The notes: generated by a model from the sequence alone, not told the origin. A stretch of 64,000 bases of DNA from JACVRW01 sp038323835 (GCA_038323835.1 JBBQHI010000018.1:5656-69655); one strand, 5' to 3'. Shown: positions 27,926-37,343, counted from the stretch's first letter. Translations and numbers: made by a program.

Positions 27926-29317
27926 TCAGGAGCTGATGAAGATCGGCGCGCCCAGCGGGATCGTCTCGATCAGCCACTTGGCCTCACTGGAGCGAACCCT
28001 CATGCAGCCGAGACTCACCGGCTCCCCGATGCTGCTCACGTCGGCGGTGGCGTGCACCGCCAGGCGGTCGCCTCCCGGCCAGTCCTCGGGCAGGTTCGTC
28101 TGATGCCCGTTGAGCGCGAGCACGCAGCAGCCGTAGGGAGAGTCGGGGGTGGTGACCCTCAGCTTGTCCGTGACCGAGAAGCGTCCCCGCGGCGTGCTGT
28201 GGCCGGGGGACCCGATCGCGATCTTCATCTCCTTCACCGTGTGGCCGTCCCGCCGCACGAAGAGCCGGCGCTTCGACAGGTCGGCGTGCATCGACCAGCG
28301 CACGCAGTCCACCCTCGCGCGCTCGCGCGGGATCCAGGCCACCTCACCGTTCTTGAGCTCCGAGGCCTGCACTCCGAGCCAGTCGCCACGCTGACCGACG
28401 ACGCCCAGCACGCGCGGGGAGCCCCACTCGGTGAGGCGGGTCAGACGCAGGCGCGGCTGGCCTCCGGGCTCCTTGAAGAGCACCGTGGACTCCTTCAGGT
28501 AGGCGGTGGAGTAGCAGCTCGAGGTCTTCGGATCGGACGCGAACGGGGCGGCCAGGGGCCCTCCCTTCGCGGGCACGAAGTTACGCGTGCCGTCTCCGTT
28601 GCCGCGGCTCGCCGAGCTTCCCGAGCCCCCGTCGGTGAGCTGCGTGGCGGCCATCAGCCCGGCGGCCCCCAGCAGCGCTGCGGCACCCAGGGCGGCCAGG
28701 GCCAGGATCCCCCTCTTGAGGCGCTGGCCGGCGCGCTCGTCGCGCACGCGCTGGCGATCGGAAAGCATGTCGAGCACCGGTTCCCGAGGCGGGTCGGGGT
28801 TCGCGGGTGCAGCCGTGGCCGGAGGAGCTTCCTCCACGGGGGGTGGCGGGACCTCGGCATCCTTCGCTGCCGACGCGGCCGGCAGCGGCGCGGGCTCGGG
28901 CTCGGTGATGGGCTCCGCGGGACTGGGAACCGGGCGCAGCGGCACGGGAGCGGGCGGGGGCTGCTCTGGCTCCTGGGACGGGTTCACGGCCTGGTTGCCG
29001 CGCGTGACGGGGCGGGCGGCCCGCGGCCCCGAGGGCTCGAACTCGCGGCCCGCGCTCATCTCGATGCCACTCCAGGTGCCCGGCTCGAGCAGCGCCTTGA
29101 GCACCGAGCCGAGGTCCTCGCCGCGCTGCACCCGCAGGTCGTCCGCCAAGCGTTCGATCGCCGCGGCGCGGCGGCGCGAGACCTCCGCCGTCTCGTACCC
29201 GTAGAGCCGCGCGAGGGCCTCGTCCGGCACGCGGCGGTGCAGGGACAGGGACAGCAGCTCGCGATCCCGGGGTTCCAGGCGCTGGAGGGCTTCGGCTAGC
29301 TGTTCGGGACGAATCAT
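27926..29317 (-). CDS. L,D-transpeptidase with sigma-region-4-like N-terminal domain and TM segment
   Basis: 463 residues from the ATG at 29317. Residues 1-60 (AEALQRLEPRDRELLSLSLH, ALARLYGYETAEVSRRRAAA) look like a sigma region 4 helix-turn-helix. A Pro/Ala/Glu-rich linker spans about 100-195. One TM helix at about 205-228 (GILALAALGAAALLGAAGLM) puts the rest outside. An SH3-like domain (ESTVLFKEPGGQPRLRLTRL) precedes a YkuD catalytic domain with HATADVSSIGEPVSLGCMRV: His 422 and nucleophile Cys 438. The enzyme would form 3-3 cross-links in peptidoglycan or attach proteins. A cytosolic DNA-binding-like domain joined through the membrane to a wall enzyme is unusual, and the next gene is an ECF sigma factor. 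Confidence 0.85.
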   Translation of the reverse strand: MIRPEQLAEALQRLEPRDRELLSLSLHRRVPDEALARLYGYETAEVSRRRAAAIERLADDLRVQRGEDLGSVLKALLEPGTWSGIEMSAGREFEPSGPRAARPVTRGNQAVNPSQEPEQPPPAPVPLRPVPSPAEPITEPEPAPLPAASAAKDAEVPPPPVEEAPPATAAPANPDPPREPVLDMLSDRQRVRDERAGQRLKRGILALAALGAAALLGAAGLMAATQLTDGGSGSSASRGNGDGTRNFVPAKGGPLAAPFASDPKTSSCYSTAYLKESTVLFKEPGGQPRLRLTRLTEWGSPRVLGVVGQRGDWLGVQASELKNGEVAWIPRERARVDCVRWSMHADLSKRRLFVRRDGHTVKEMKIAIGSPGHSTPRGRFSVTDKLRVTTPDSPYGCCVLALNGHQTNLPEDWPGGDRLAVHATADVSSIGEPVSLGCMRVRSSEAKWLIETIPLGAPIFISS

Positions 29318-29404
29318 CCTGAGGGGTCCACCCGGGCTCCCGGGCGCACGGGAGCCCACTCACCAGCGTACTGAGCGCCCGGGTCGGAGATTCTCGCCCG
29401 CGGG

Positions 29405-29977
29405 CTAGCGCCGCCGCGGCGCGAACTGCCTGACGAGACGCCGCTTCGCGGACTCCTCGATCAGCGTCGCGAGCCGGCGGCGCCGGGTCTCCTCGCGCTT
29501 GGCCCCCATGACCCAGCGGGTCACGGTCCGGCGGTACCCGGGCGGGCGCTCGCTGAGGTACTCCCAGGCCGCCGGAACCCTTCTCAGCTCGGCCTCGTAG
29601 ACGGGGTCCAGGTCAATCGCGGGCAGCTCGTACGAGTAGATGCCGGTCCGCTCGGGCCGGCGCGCCCCGAACGCCGCGATGCCGGCGGGGCGCATCCGCC
29701 CCTGGGCGGTGAGCTCGGCCACCCGCTCCACGTTGCGCCTGCTCCAATTGCTTCCGCGCTTCCGGGGGGTGAAGCGGTTGCGGTAGCTCGCGTCGTCGAT
29801 TCCGTGACGGACGCCGTCGATCCAGCCCACGCAGAGCGCCTCGTCGACGGCCTCCGGCCACGTGACGCTCGGCCGGCCGCTCGCCCGGCGATGGAAGCCC
29901 ACGTTCAGCTCCTTCTCGAGCTCGTGGTGGGCCTCGAACCATTCCCTCAGCTCGGCCGGCGAGGCAAAGAACCTCAC
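29405..29977 (-). CDS. YdeI/OmpD-associated family protein
   Basis: 190 residues from a GTG at 29977 (frame open to an ATG-type start at 30046, but the extra 23 residues are not family-like). The pattern FFASPAELREWFEAHHE, SVTWPEAVDEALCVGWIDG, YRNRFTPRKRGSNWSRRNVE, and a helical C-terminal half with PPGYRRTVTRWVMGAKREETRRRRLATLIE fits the YdeI family, linked to antimicrobial-peptide tolerance in some bacteria. Mechanism unknown. Cytosolic, alone on its strand. Confidence 0.85.
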   Translation of the reverse strand: MRFFASPAELREWFEAHHELEKELNVGFHRRASGRPSVTWPEAVDEALCVGWIDGVRHGIDDASYRNRFTPRKRGSNWSRRNVERVAELTAQGRMRPAGIAAFGARRPERTGIYSYELPAIDLDPVYEAELRRVPAAWEYLSERPPGYRRTVTRWVMGAKREETRRRRLATLIEESAKRRLVRQFAPRRR

Positions 29978-30079
29978 CCCCTGGGCGACTCGTCCCACGG
30001 GGCGGAAAGCTACCCCGGGGGTCGAACCCGGAAGAGATCCGAGCAAACGGGGCCCTACTTTCGGGGCCGGGAGGCCGGG

Positions 30080-30313
30080 ATGAACGTATCGGGAAACGGA
30101 ATGAGGGTCATGGCGTCACAGCTCCGTTGCTGGAGCTGCGACCACGACCTGCCACGGCCGGTGTTCTCCAAGTACAGGATGCGGCAGCCCCCGGGCTCAG
30201 CGCCCGACGACACCGTCAGCTGCGAGTTCTGCGGCCGCCTTTACCGGATCGGCTGGTCTCCGCGCGGGTGGAGCGTCGTCCCAGTCGGGCCCCCGGTCCG
30301 TCCGCCGCACTGA
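30080..30313 (+). CDS. small zinc-ribbon protein
   Basis: 77 residues from the ATG at 30080 (ATGs also at 30101 and 30110). Two CxxC knuckles, CWSC and CEFC, spaced by about 35 residues, form a zinc ribbon; between them lies HDLPRPVFSKYRMRQPPG. The rest is short and basic. Its 3' half (from 30197) lies opposite another zinc-ribbon gene. Both have credible knuckles, so I keep both. Function unknown. Confidence 0.5.
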   Translation: MNVSGNGMRVMASQLRCWSCDHDLPRPVFSKYRMRQPPGSAPDDTVSCEFCGRLYRIGWSPRGWSVVPVGPPVRPPH

Positions 30314-30505
30314 GATTCGCCAGTCGGCCGGCATCTCCGTGGCGGCCTCCGGCTCCCGGGAACCTGCCGGCGAGCGCTGCAGCTCGCGCATCAGTGGACC
30401 GCCGCAGTAGCCGCAGTCCGTTTCAGTTGTGGGGTCGAGAAAGCGAGCGCTGGCCCATACCTGGCCACAGTCCCGACAGCTCCGTGTTGGTAGATCCCCT
30501 GTCAC
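30197..30505 (-). CDS. small zinc-ribbon protein, antisense to the previous gene
   Basis: 102 residues from the ATG at 30505. N-terminal knuckles SCRDCGQ and DCGYCGGPL, about 18 residues apart, make a compact zinc ribbon. The C-terminal half is Pro/Ala/Arg-rich and partly reflects the opposite gene. The knuckle region (30400-30480) does not overlap the other gene, so this one can be judged on its own and looks real. Confidence 0.55.
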   Translation of the reverse strand: MTGDLPTRSCRDCGQVWASARFLDPTTETDCGYCGGPLMRELQRSPAGSREPEAATEMPADWRISVRRTDRGPDWDDAPPARRPADPVKAAAELAADGVVGR

Positions 30506-30600
30506 AGCTACTCAACTCCTACATGGATCCGAGTCGTTCGGATCAGCGCCACCATCCAAAGTAACGGCGAAGTGCCCTCTCAACTCACGAATGGGACAAG

Positions 30601-30615
30601 TGAGAACGATTCTCA
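30601..30615. promoter_or_regulatory. Zur/Fur-type box
   Basis: TGAGAACGATTCTCA is a perfect palindrome of six-base arms around CGA, set in AAG...TTAAG. It lies 16 bases before the start of a zinc-binding lipoprotein gene. Actinobacterial Zur sites have the same TGANAA...TTNTCA plan. Repression by Zur when zinc is ample is the natural reading. Confidence 0.75.
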
Positions 30616-30631
30616 TTAAGATCCACCCCTC

Positions 30632-31554
30632 GTGCCTCGCCGATTCCTCGCAACATCGGTCACAGTCGGCCTCCTGCTCGTAGTCCTCGCCGGGTGCGGA
30701 CAGGGCTCGCGGCCGCCGGGCGACCGCCCCGTGGTGGTGGCCACCACCACCCAGGTCGGGGACTTCGCCCGCCACGTGGCCGGGCGTCGTGCCCAGGTGG
30801 AGCAGATCCTGCGCCCGAACTCGGATCCCCACGCCTACGAGCCGCGCCCGAGCGACGCCGCCGCCCTTACTCGCGCCCGCCTGGTGGTCCGCTCCGGGGG
30901 TGACGTGGACGGCTGGCTCCGAGGACTCCTCGACAGCGCAGGCCGCGGCGCGGCGGTGCTGAATCTCATGGACCATGTGCGAACGCGAGAGCAGGACGGG
31001 CACCTGGATCCGCACTGGTGGCAGGATCCGCGGAACGCCGAGACGGCCGTCGAGGCGATCCGCGGGGCAATGGTGAAGGCCGACCCGGCCGGACGGAGGC
31101 TTTACGACCGCAACGCCACGGCGTACCTGGCGAGCCTGCGGCGGCTCGACCGGGCGACCGCGCGCTGCGTGGCCCGGATCCCGGCCCGCCTGCGCAAGCT
31201 GGTGACCACCCACGACGCCCTCGGGTACTACGCCGACCGCTACGGGATCCAGGTGATCGGAGCGGTCCTTCCCTCGCTGTCCACCCAGGCCCAGCCCTCC
31301 GCGAGGGACGTCCAGGATCTGGTCGACCAGATCCGCCGGACCGGCGTGAAGGCGATCTACCCGGAGAGCTCGATCAACGGCAAGCTCGAGCGCGCGGTGG
31401 CGCGGGAGAGCGGGGCCGTGGTGGGCAGGCCCCTCTGGGCGGACTCACTCGGTCCCGCCGGCTCGAGCGGAGCCACCTATACCGAGTCGATCGCCGCGAA
31501 CACCGACGCGATCGTGGACGGCCTGACCGGCGGCAGCGCTCACTGCCCGCGGGC

Positions 31555-31558
<4 letters not shown>
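30632..31558 (+). CDS. zinc/manganese ABC transporter substrate-binding lipoprotein
   Basis: 308 residues from a GTG at 30632. Lipobox VVLAGCGQG. The ZnuA/AdcA-type (A-1 cluster) fold has metal ligands in SDPHAYEPRPSD, in DPHWWQDPRN, in TTHDALGYYADRYG and the late acidic SSINGKLE region. There is no His-rich loop. The protein would capture Zn2+ (or Mn2+) outside the membrane and hand it to a ZnuBC-type permease. No permease or ATPase gene is beside it, so the rest of the transporter must be elsewhere. A Zur-like palindrome overlaps its promoter region. Its stop overlaps the convergent regulator stop by four bases. Confidence 0.9.
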
Positions 31559-32238
<680 letters not shown>

Positions 32239-32272
32239 CCGGCAAAGGCTCCCAGGCCTACATGAACACGAC

Positions 32273-32331
32273 ATGAGAGCCGAACCGGCGGGCTCTCATC
32301 GCCGTCTCATCGACTCATGGCAGGCTCATCG
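32273..32331. promoter_or_regulatory. direct and inverted repeats between regulator and PepSY gene
   Basis: CTCATCG occurs at 32295, 32306 and 32325, and CTCATGG at 32314, giving two pairs each spaced 11 bases, about one helix turn, the layout used by OmpR-family dimers. In addition ATGAGAGCC (32273-32281) and GGCTCTCAT (32291-32299) form a 9-base inverted repeat. The segment lies between the divergent regulator and PepSY genes. Binding by the regulator is inferred. Confidence 0.6.
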
Positions 32332-32383
32332 GGCGTACCTACCTTGCGATCCGCAGAGCAACCCAACTCAGGAGGAAGTGACT

Positions 32384-32731
32384 ATGGACAAGCTCAAGAA
32401 GATCGCGGGCGCGGTGGCCGCCCTGGCCGCCCTGGCCCTGGGTGGCGCGGCCATCGCGGGAGCCACCGGCGGGGGAGGCGAATCCGACCGCGGCGACGGC
32501 GGGGGCGGCCTCAGCGCGGCCGTGAAGAAGCACGCCGGCGACGCTGCGCTCAAGGCCGCGGGTGGAGGCACCGTGGGCCAGATGGAGCGAGACGGCGAGA
32601 AGGGCGCCACCTACGAGGTGGAGGTCAACCGGAGCGATGGCTCCCAGGTCGATGTCCGTCTGGACGAGAACTTCCATCAGGTCGCGATCGACGGGGACAA
32701 CGAGCACGCCGGCGAGGGGTCGGGCGACTGA
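32384..32731 (+). CDS. small PepSY-domain-like exported protein
   Basis: 115 residues from the ATG at 32384, with AGGAGG seven bases upstream. A signal or anchor helix (KIAGAVAALAALALGGAAIAGA) and a Gly-rich spacer precede a PepSY-like unit: LKAAGGGTVGQMERDGEKGATYEVEV and GSQVDVRLDENFHQVAI, two strands and a helix. The domain is thought to inhibit or modulate extracytoplasmic proteins. Position between regulator and kinase suggests it is both a target and a signal protein of that two-component system. Confidence 0.75.
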   Translation: MDKLKKIAGAVAALAALALGGAAIAGATGGGGESDRGDGGGGLSAAVKKHAGDAALKAAGGGTVGQMERDGEKGATYEVEVNRSDGSQVDVRLDENFHQVAIDGDNEHAGEGSGD

Positions 32732-32771
32732 GCACCCGCTCGCGTCACGGGCTCGGCCATAGGCTGAGCCC

Positions 32772-34172
32772 GTGACCCGGGTCCCCATACGGCTGAAGCT
32801 CACGCTCGCGTTCGCGGCGGTGATGGCCGTGGTGCTCGGGGCCACGGGGCTGTTCCTGTACCTGCGCTTCAGCGCCACGCTCAGCGACACCATCGACGAG
32901 GGCCTCAAGACGCGCATCGCTGACGTGCGCGCGCTCGTCCGTCAGAACGACACCGGCCTGCCGAGCTCGGACCTGCTCGCGGAGCGCGGCGAGCGCCTCA
33001 CCCAGGTGCTCGACACCCGCGGGCGGGTGCTGGGCAGGGCCTCGCGCCTCGCGGCCCGGCCGGCCATATCGGGCCAGGCGCTCGCGCGGGCGCGCCGGGG
33101 AAGAGTGCGCATCGAGCGCACCGAGCTGCCGGGGCTCGACACTCCGGTGCGCCTCCTGGCCGCGCCGGTCACGACGCCTCGCGGGCGGGTGATCGTGGCG
33201 GTCGGAGCCGCGCTCGACGACCGCGACGAGGAGTTGGCCCAGCTGCGCACGCTCCTGCTGCTCGGCGGCCCGATCGCGCTGCTGCTGGCCTCGGGCGCGG
33301 GCTACCTGCTGGCCACCGCCGCCCTGCGCCCGGTCGAGGCGATGCGCCGTCAGGCGGCCGAGATCTCCGCCGGCGAGCCGGGGCGCCGCCTGCTGGCCTC
33401 CGAGGCGGGCGACGAGATCGGGCGCCTCGGCCACACGCTCAACGAGATGCTGGAGCGCCTCGAGGCCGCCTTCGCCCGCGAGCGCTCGTTCGTGTCCGAC
33501 GCGAGCCACGAGCTGCGAACCCCGCTGGCGATCCTGAAGACGGAGCTGGAGCTGGCGCTGCGGTCGGGCCGGAGCCCCGACGAGCTGCGGGCCGCGCTCC
33601 GCTCGGCGTCCGAGGAGACCGACCGCCTCACGCAGCTGGCGGACGACCTGCTCGTGATCGCCCGGTCGGATCAGGGTCGGCTGCCGATCAGGACCGCGCG
33701 GGTGGACGCGCGCGAGCTGATGGACGGGGCGAGACGGCGCTTCGGGCGGCGGGCGGCGGGCGCCGACGTGGAGCTGCGGGTGAACGCTCCGGACGGACTG
33801 CACGCGGACCTCGACACCATGCGCGTGGAACAGGCCCTCGGCAACCTCGTGGACAACGCGCTGCGCTACGGCGGCGGCCCGATCGACCTGGTCGCGCGCG
33901 ACGGAGCGGGCGGGCTCGAGCTTGCGGTGCGCGATCACGGCCCGGGGTTCCCGCCAGGCTTCCTCGACCGCGCCTTCGAGCGCTTCGCCCGCGCGGACAC
34001 GGGCCGCTCGGGCGGCGGCGCAGGGCTCGGCCTCGCGATCGTCCAGGCCATCGCGGTGGCGCACGGCGGGGTGGCCGAGGCCCGCAATGTGCAGGGCGCC
34101 GGTGCCGAGGTCGTGCTCCTACTGGGTTCTAGGCACTCGCCGCCGCCAGCTCCCGCGCCAGCGCCTCGGTGA
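32772..34172 (+). CDS. sensor histidine kinase with HAMP domain
   Basis: 466 residues. TM1 at about 10-31, an extracytoplasmic sensor of about 125 residues, TM2 at about 160-182, HAMP (RPVEAMRRQAAEISAG), HisKA with SHELRTP and the phospho-acceptor His 246, then HATPase: N-box NLVDNALRYG, G1 DHGPGFP, F-box FERFAR, G2 GGGAGLGL. It should phosphorylate the regulator at 31555-32238. The start at 32772 is a GTG, 40 bases after the PepSY stop. The Pro-rich tail overlaps the convergent peptidase by 44 bases. Confidence 0.93.
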   Translation: MTRVPIRLKLTLAFAAVMAVVLGATGLFLYLRFSATLSDTIDEGLKTRIADVRALVRQNDTGLPSSDLLAERGERLTQVLDTRGRVLGRASRLAARPAISGQALARARRGRVRIERTELPGLDTPVRLLAAPVTTPRGRVIVAVGAALDDRDEELAQLRTLLLLGGPIALLLASGAGYLLATAALRPVEAMRRQAAEISAGEPGRRLLASEAGDEIGRLGHTLNEMLERLEAAFARERSFVSDASHELRTPLAILKTELELALRSGRSPDELRAALRSASEETDRLTQLADDLLVIARSDQGRLPIRTARVDARELMDGARRRFGRRAAGADVELRVNAPDGLHADLDTMRVEQALGNLVDNALRYGGGPIDLVARDGAGGLELAVRDHGPGFPPGFLDRAFERFARADTGRSGGGAGLGLAIVQAIAVAHGGVAEARNVQGAGAEVVLLLGSRHSPPPAPAPAPR

Positions 34173-35340
34173 GCGTCGTGGCGTAGGCGACCGTGGCGTA
34201 GTCCAGGTTCTCCGGAACGTCGGAGAGCTGGTGGTAGTTCGAGATCAGCTTGTGCCGGTCCACCGAGGCGAACCCGGCGGTGGGGTAGCCGGCGCGGCTG
34301 GGGATCACGGAGTCGGTGCTGGCCCGGGCCCTCATCCCTCGCCTCAGGGGCACGCCGGCCCGCTCGGCCACGCCCGCCACCAGGTCGCGGAAGGCGGGCT
34401 CGCAGTAGTCCTCCATCACCACCGGGCCCTCGCCCTCCAACATCACCAGGTTCGGTGAGCCCACGGCGTCCAGGTTCAGCACCCACGTGCGCCGGGGGTC
34501 GAGCGCCCGCAGCCGGTCGCGCACGTAGGGAACCACCCCGCCCTGGCAGACCTCCTCGGCGCCGCACGACACGAGCTGCACCCTCAGGCCGGCGACCGGG
34601 CGGCGGTCCAGCGTCTCCGCCAACGCCACCAGCACGGCCACGCCGCTGAGGTTGTCGTTCGCCCCTGGCACGAAGGGGCTGCGCGCAATGTCCAGGAAGG
34701 AGGCGGTGGCCAGGGCCGTGAGCCCGAGCCCGGCGCGGCCGAGTGAGCGACGCCCGAGCAGTGCGCCTAGCGCCACCAGGCCGTGCGCCCCGAGCACCGG
34801 CCACCAGACCGGAAAGGCGGTATCGGTGCGCTCGATGTACTCGGGGAACCGCTCGGAGAACCGGCGCGACCCGCGCTGGTCGAACACCTTCCCGGTGCGG
34901 GCCGAGTCGTGGTGCGCCATCACCACGAGCGTGCGATCCGCGCCCGGGTCGCCGGCGTCGGCCACCACGTTCCAGGTGGTGCGCTCCGGGGACAGCGTGC
35001 GCCGGACCACCCGCGGGCCGTTCGAGATGTCGTCCGCCACGAGCGCGCCGGCCACGGCCCCCAGCAGCCCTCCGGTCCTGCGTCCCCGCCGGGTCAGCGC
35101 CAGCGCGCCGCCCACGGTGCCGGCCGCGCACATCCCGGCCAGAAGGTGCGCGTAGCCCTCGCGGTAGCGCACGGCGTCGATCGTCACCCCGGCCCCCGCA
35201 GTCCTCAGCCGGGTGGCCAGCCACTCGGCCGCCTCGCGCTCCCCCTCCGATCCCGCGGGCCGGTCGAGCGCCGCCAGGTGCTCGATCACCTCGCGGAGGG
35301 TGGCCTCGTGGGTGTCCGGTGCGTCCAGCGCCAGAGTCAT
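34129..35340 (-). CDS. M28-family aminopeptidase with internal membrane segment
   Basis: 403 residues from the ATG at 35340. Zinc ligands and catalytic residues of M28 are visible: VVMAHHDS, PGANDNLSG, VSCGAEEVCQGG, NLDAVG, and YHQLSDVP with the last His. Two hydrophobic stretches (about 67-100, GMCAAGTVGGALAL and GAVAGALVA; and about 180-215) interrupt the domain and might be membrane hairpins, unlike typical soluble M28 enzymes. It would remove N-terminal residues from peptides. Divergent from the SDR gene with 63 bases between. Confidence 0.87.
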   Translation of the reverse strand: MTLALDAPDTHEATLREVIEHLAALDRPAGSEGEREAAEWLATRLRTAGAGVTIDAVRYREGYAHLLAGMCAAGTVGGALALTRRGRRTGGLLGAVAGALVADDISNGPRVVRRTLSPERTTWNVVADAGDPGADRTLVVMAHHDSARTGKVFDQRGSRRFSERFPEYIERTDTAFPVWWPVLGAHGLVALGALLGRRSLGRAGLGLTALATASFLDIARSPFVPGANDNLSGVAVLVALAETLDRRPVAGLRVQLVSCGAEEVCQGGVVPYVRDRLRALDPRRTWVLNLDAVGSPNLVMLEGEGPVVMEDYCEPAFRDLVAGVAERAGVPLRRGMRARASTDSVIPSRAGYPTAGFASVDRHKLISNYHQLSDVPENLDYATVAYATTLTEALARELAAASA

Positions 35341-35403
35341 TCCAAGATGTTGCCAAAGCGCCGCCCTGGGCCGCCGCGAGCCCCGCCCCGTACCGTCTTG
35401 CAT

Positions 35404-36186
35404 ATGAACCTCACCGGCGCCACCGCCCTCGTCACCGGCTCCAACCGCGGCATCGGCCGCGCGATCTCGGAGGCGCTGGCGGAGCAGCCACTCGACCTGC
35501 TCCTATGTGGCATGCGCTCGCCCGGGAAGTTCAGCCCGATCGACGTCCCGGCGGGCGGGGCGAAGGAGGTGCGGCCGGTGGCGATGGACCTCTCCTCGCG
35601 CGAGACGATCGACCGCTCCTGCGATGGCCTGCCACCCGTGGACCTGCTGGTGAACAACGCCGGGCTCATGACCGGCGGCCTGCTCGAGGAGCAGGAGATG
35701 GAGGACGTCTACGCCATGTTCCAGGTGAACCTCGTGGGACTGGTCCACGTGACCCGCCGTGTGCTCCCGGGCATGGTGGAGCGCGGGCGGGGCAAGATCG
35801 TGAACAACGCCAGCATCAGCGGCTACGCCTGGTTTCCCGCCGCCACCACCTACGCGGCATCCAAGACCGGCGTGGTGGCGTTCTCGGAGGCGCTTCGGCG
35901 AGAGCTGAACGGCACCGGGGTCGGCGTGCTGCACCTCGTGACGCCGGGCGTGGCCACGGACATGCTCGACGACACCCGCGAGGTCTACGGCCGGCACATG
36001 TCCGCCGACGCATGGGACGACGTGCCGCCGGAGGAGTGGGCGGGGAAGGTCCTACGCGCGATCGAGAACGACGATCACGTGCTCGGTCCCGGCGGCAGGC
36101 TCGCGCTGGCGAAGCTGGCCTCGCGCGGCCCGGCCGCGCTGATGGACGCGATATCGAAGCGGGCGTTCTCGAGAGAGCGCAGGTAG
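35404..36186 (+). CDS. short-chain dehydrogenase/reductase
   Basis: 260 residues, classical SDR: cofactor loop TGSNRGIGR (11-19), NNAG at 84-87, NNASISG with the catalytic Ser, YAASK with Tyr 150 and Lys 154, and PGVATDM after strand 6. Arg after the Gly loop suggests NADP preference. Substrate unknown. The last 37 codons lie opposite the end of the cyclopropane synthase gene (112-base convergent overlap). Confidence 0.92.
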   Translation: MNLTGATALVTGSNRGIGRAISEALAEQPLDLLLCGMRSPGKFSPIDVPAGGAKEVRPVAMDLSSRETIDRSCDGLPPVDLLVNNAGLMTGGLLEEQEMEDVYAMFQVNLVGLVHVTRRVLPGMVERGRGKIVNNASISGYAWFPAATTYAASKTGVVAFSEALRRELNGTGVGVLHLVTPGVATDMLDDTREVYGRHMSADAWDDVPPEEWAGKVLRAIENDDHVLGPGGRLALAKLASRGPAALMDAISKRAFSRERR

Positions 36187-37343
36187 GCCGGCTTGGCCAG
36201 AGCCAGCTGCGCCACCGTGATGCGCCGCTCCCGGAAGCCGCCCTCGCAGTAGGCGAAGTACAGCTCCCACAGGCGCCGGAACGCGCGGTCGTACCCCAGC
36301 TCCGCGACCTGCTCCGATGCGGCGGTGAAGCTCTCGCGCCAGCGCCGCAGGGTCTCCGGGTAGTGCGCCGTGATGTCCTCCACCCCGGCCACCGTCATGT
36401 CGGTGACCCGGCGGGTGCAGTCCCTCACCGCTCGCATGGAGGGCAGGCAGCCGGAGGGGAAGATGAACTCGTTGATGAAGCTCCGGGTGGCCTTCTCCGC
36501 CTCGAAGGCCTCGTCGTCGATGAGGATCGCCTGAAGCAGCATCAGGCCATCCGGCGCGAGGAGGTCGCTGCAGCGGCGGAAGAAGTCGTCGAAGTACTGC
36601 CACCCCACCGCCTCGATCATCTCCACCGAGACCAGCTTGTCGTAGCGCCCGTGGAGATCGCGGTAGTCCTGGAAGAGCACCTCCACCCGGTCGGAGAGCC
36701 CCGCCTCGCGGACCCGCTCGACGGCGGTGTCGTGCTGCGACCGCGAGATCGTGGTGGTGGTCACGCGGCAGCCGTAGCGGCCGGCCGCGTGAATGGCGAA
36801 GGAGCCCCACCCGGAGCCGATCTCGAGCACGTGGTCCCCGGGACCGAGGTCGAGCTTGCGGCAGATCGCGTCGAGCTTGCGCTCCTGCGCCTCGGCCAGG
36901 CTCGTGCCGGGAGAGGCGAAGAGCGCGCACGAGTAGGTCATCGTGTTGTCGAGGAAGACCTCGAACAGGTCGTCGCCCAGGTCGTAGTGGGCGGCCACGT
37001 GCCTGCGCGCGCGCTCGCGAGTGTTCCGGGCCACCCGGGTGAAGGCTCGCTGGAACGGGTTCAGGGGGCGCCGCATGCGGTCGAGGCGCGGCATCTCCCG
37101 AGCGCCGATGCGCACCAGGCCGACCAGGTCGTCACATGTCCATTCGCCGTCCCGGTAGGAGCGGGCCAATCCCGCGCTCCCCCGGAAGAAGGCGGGCCAG
37201 AAGCGCGGCGAGTGCACCGTGATCGTCGCCCGCAGCGCGGAATCGGAAGGCCCGAAGAAGCGCCGGCGCCCGTTCTCCACCACCTCGAGCCGTCCGGACT
37301 CGATCCGCCCGAGGACGGCTGCCATGACCCAGCGCGCGATCAA
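36075..37343 (-). CDS. cfa: cyclopropane-fatty-acyl-phospholipid synthase
   Basis: 422 residues. N-terminal lipid-binding half, then a SAM domain: AAHYDLGDDLFEVFLDNTMTYSCALF, VLEIGSGWGSFAIHAA, VEMIEAVGWQYFDDFF, and FINEFIFPSGCLPS. The late GGFRERRITVAQLALAKP ends the family match; the last 40 residues mirror the SDR gene. The enzyme adds a methylene from S-adenosylmethionine across a cis double bond of a membrane phospholipid. The start is either the TTG at 37343, overlapping the DUF1365 stop as TTGA, or ATG at 37325. It is the last gene of an operon with DUF1365 and the FAD oxidoreductase, a widespread combination. Confidence 0.93.
   Translation of the reverse strand: MIARWVMAAVLGRIESGRLEVVENGRRRFFGPSDSALRATITVHSPRFWPAFFRGSAGLARSYRDGEWTCDDLVGLVRIGAREMPRLDRMRRPLNPFQRAFTRVARNTRERARRHVAAHYDLGDDLFEVFLDNTMTYSCALFASPGTSLAEAQERKLDAICRKLDLGPGDHVLEIGSGWGSFAIHAAGRYGCRVTTTTISRSQHDTAVERVREAGLSDRVEVLFQDYRDLHGRYDKLVSVEMIEAVGWQYFDDFFRRCSDLLAPDGLMLLQAILIDDEAFEAEKATRSFINEFIFPSGCLPSMRAVRDCTRRVTDMTVAGVEDITAHYPETLRRWRESFTAASEQVAELGYDRAFRRLWELYFAYCEGGFRERRITVAQLALAKPAYLRSLENARFDIASISAAGPREASFASASLPPGPST

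Noticed and set aside
32273..32299. The 9-base inverted repeat as a transcription terminator
   Set aside because: It lies between two divergent gene starts, where a terminator has no use; regulatory binding is more likely.
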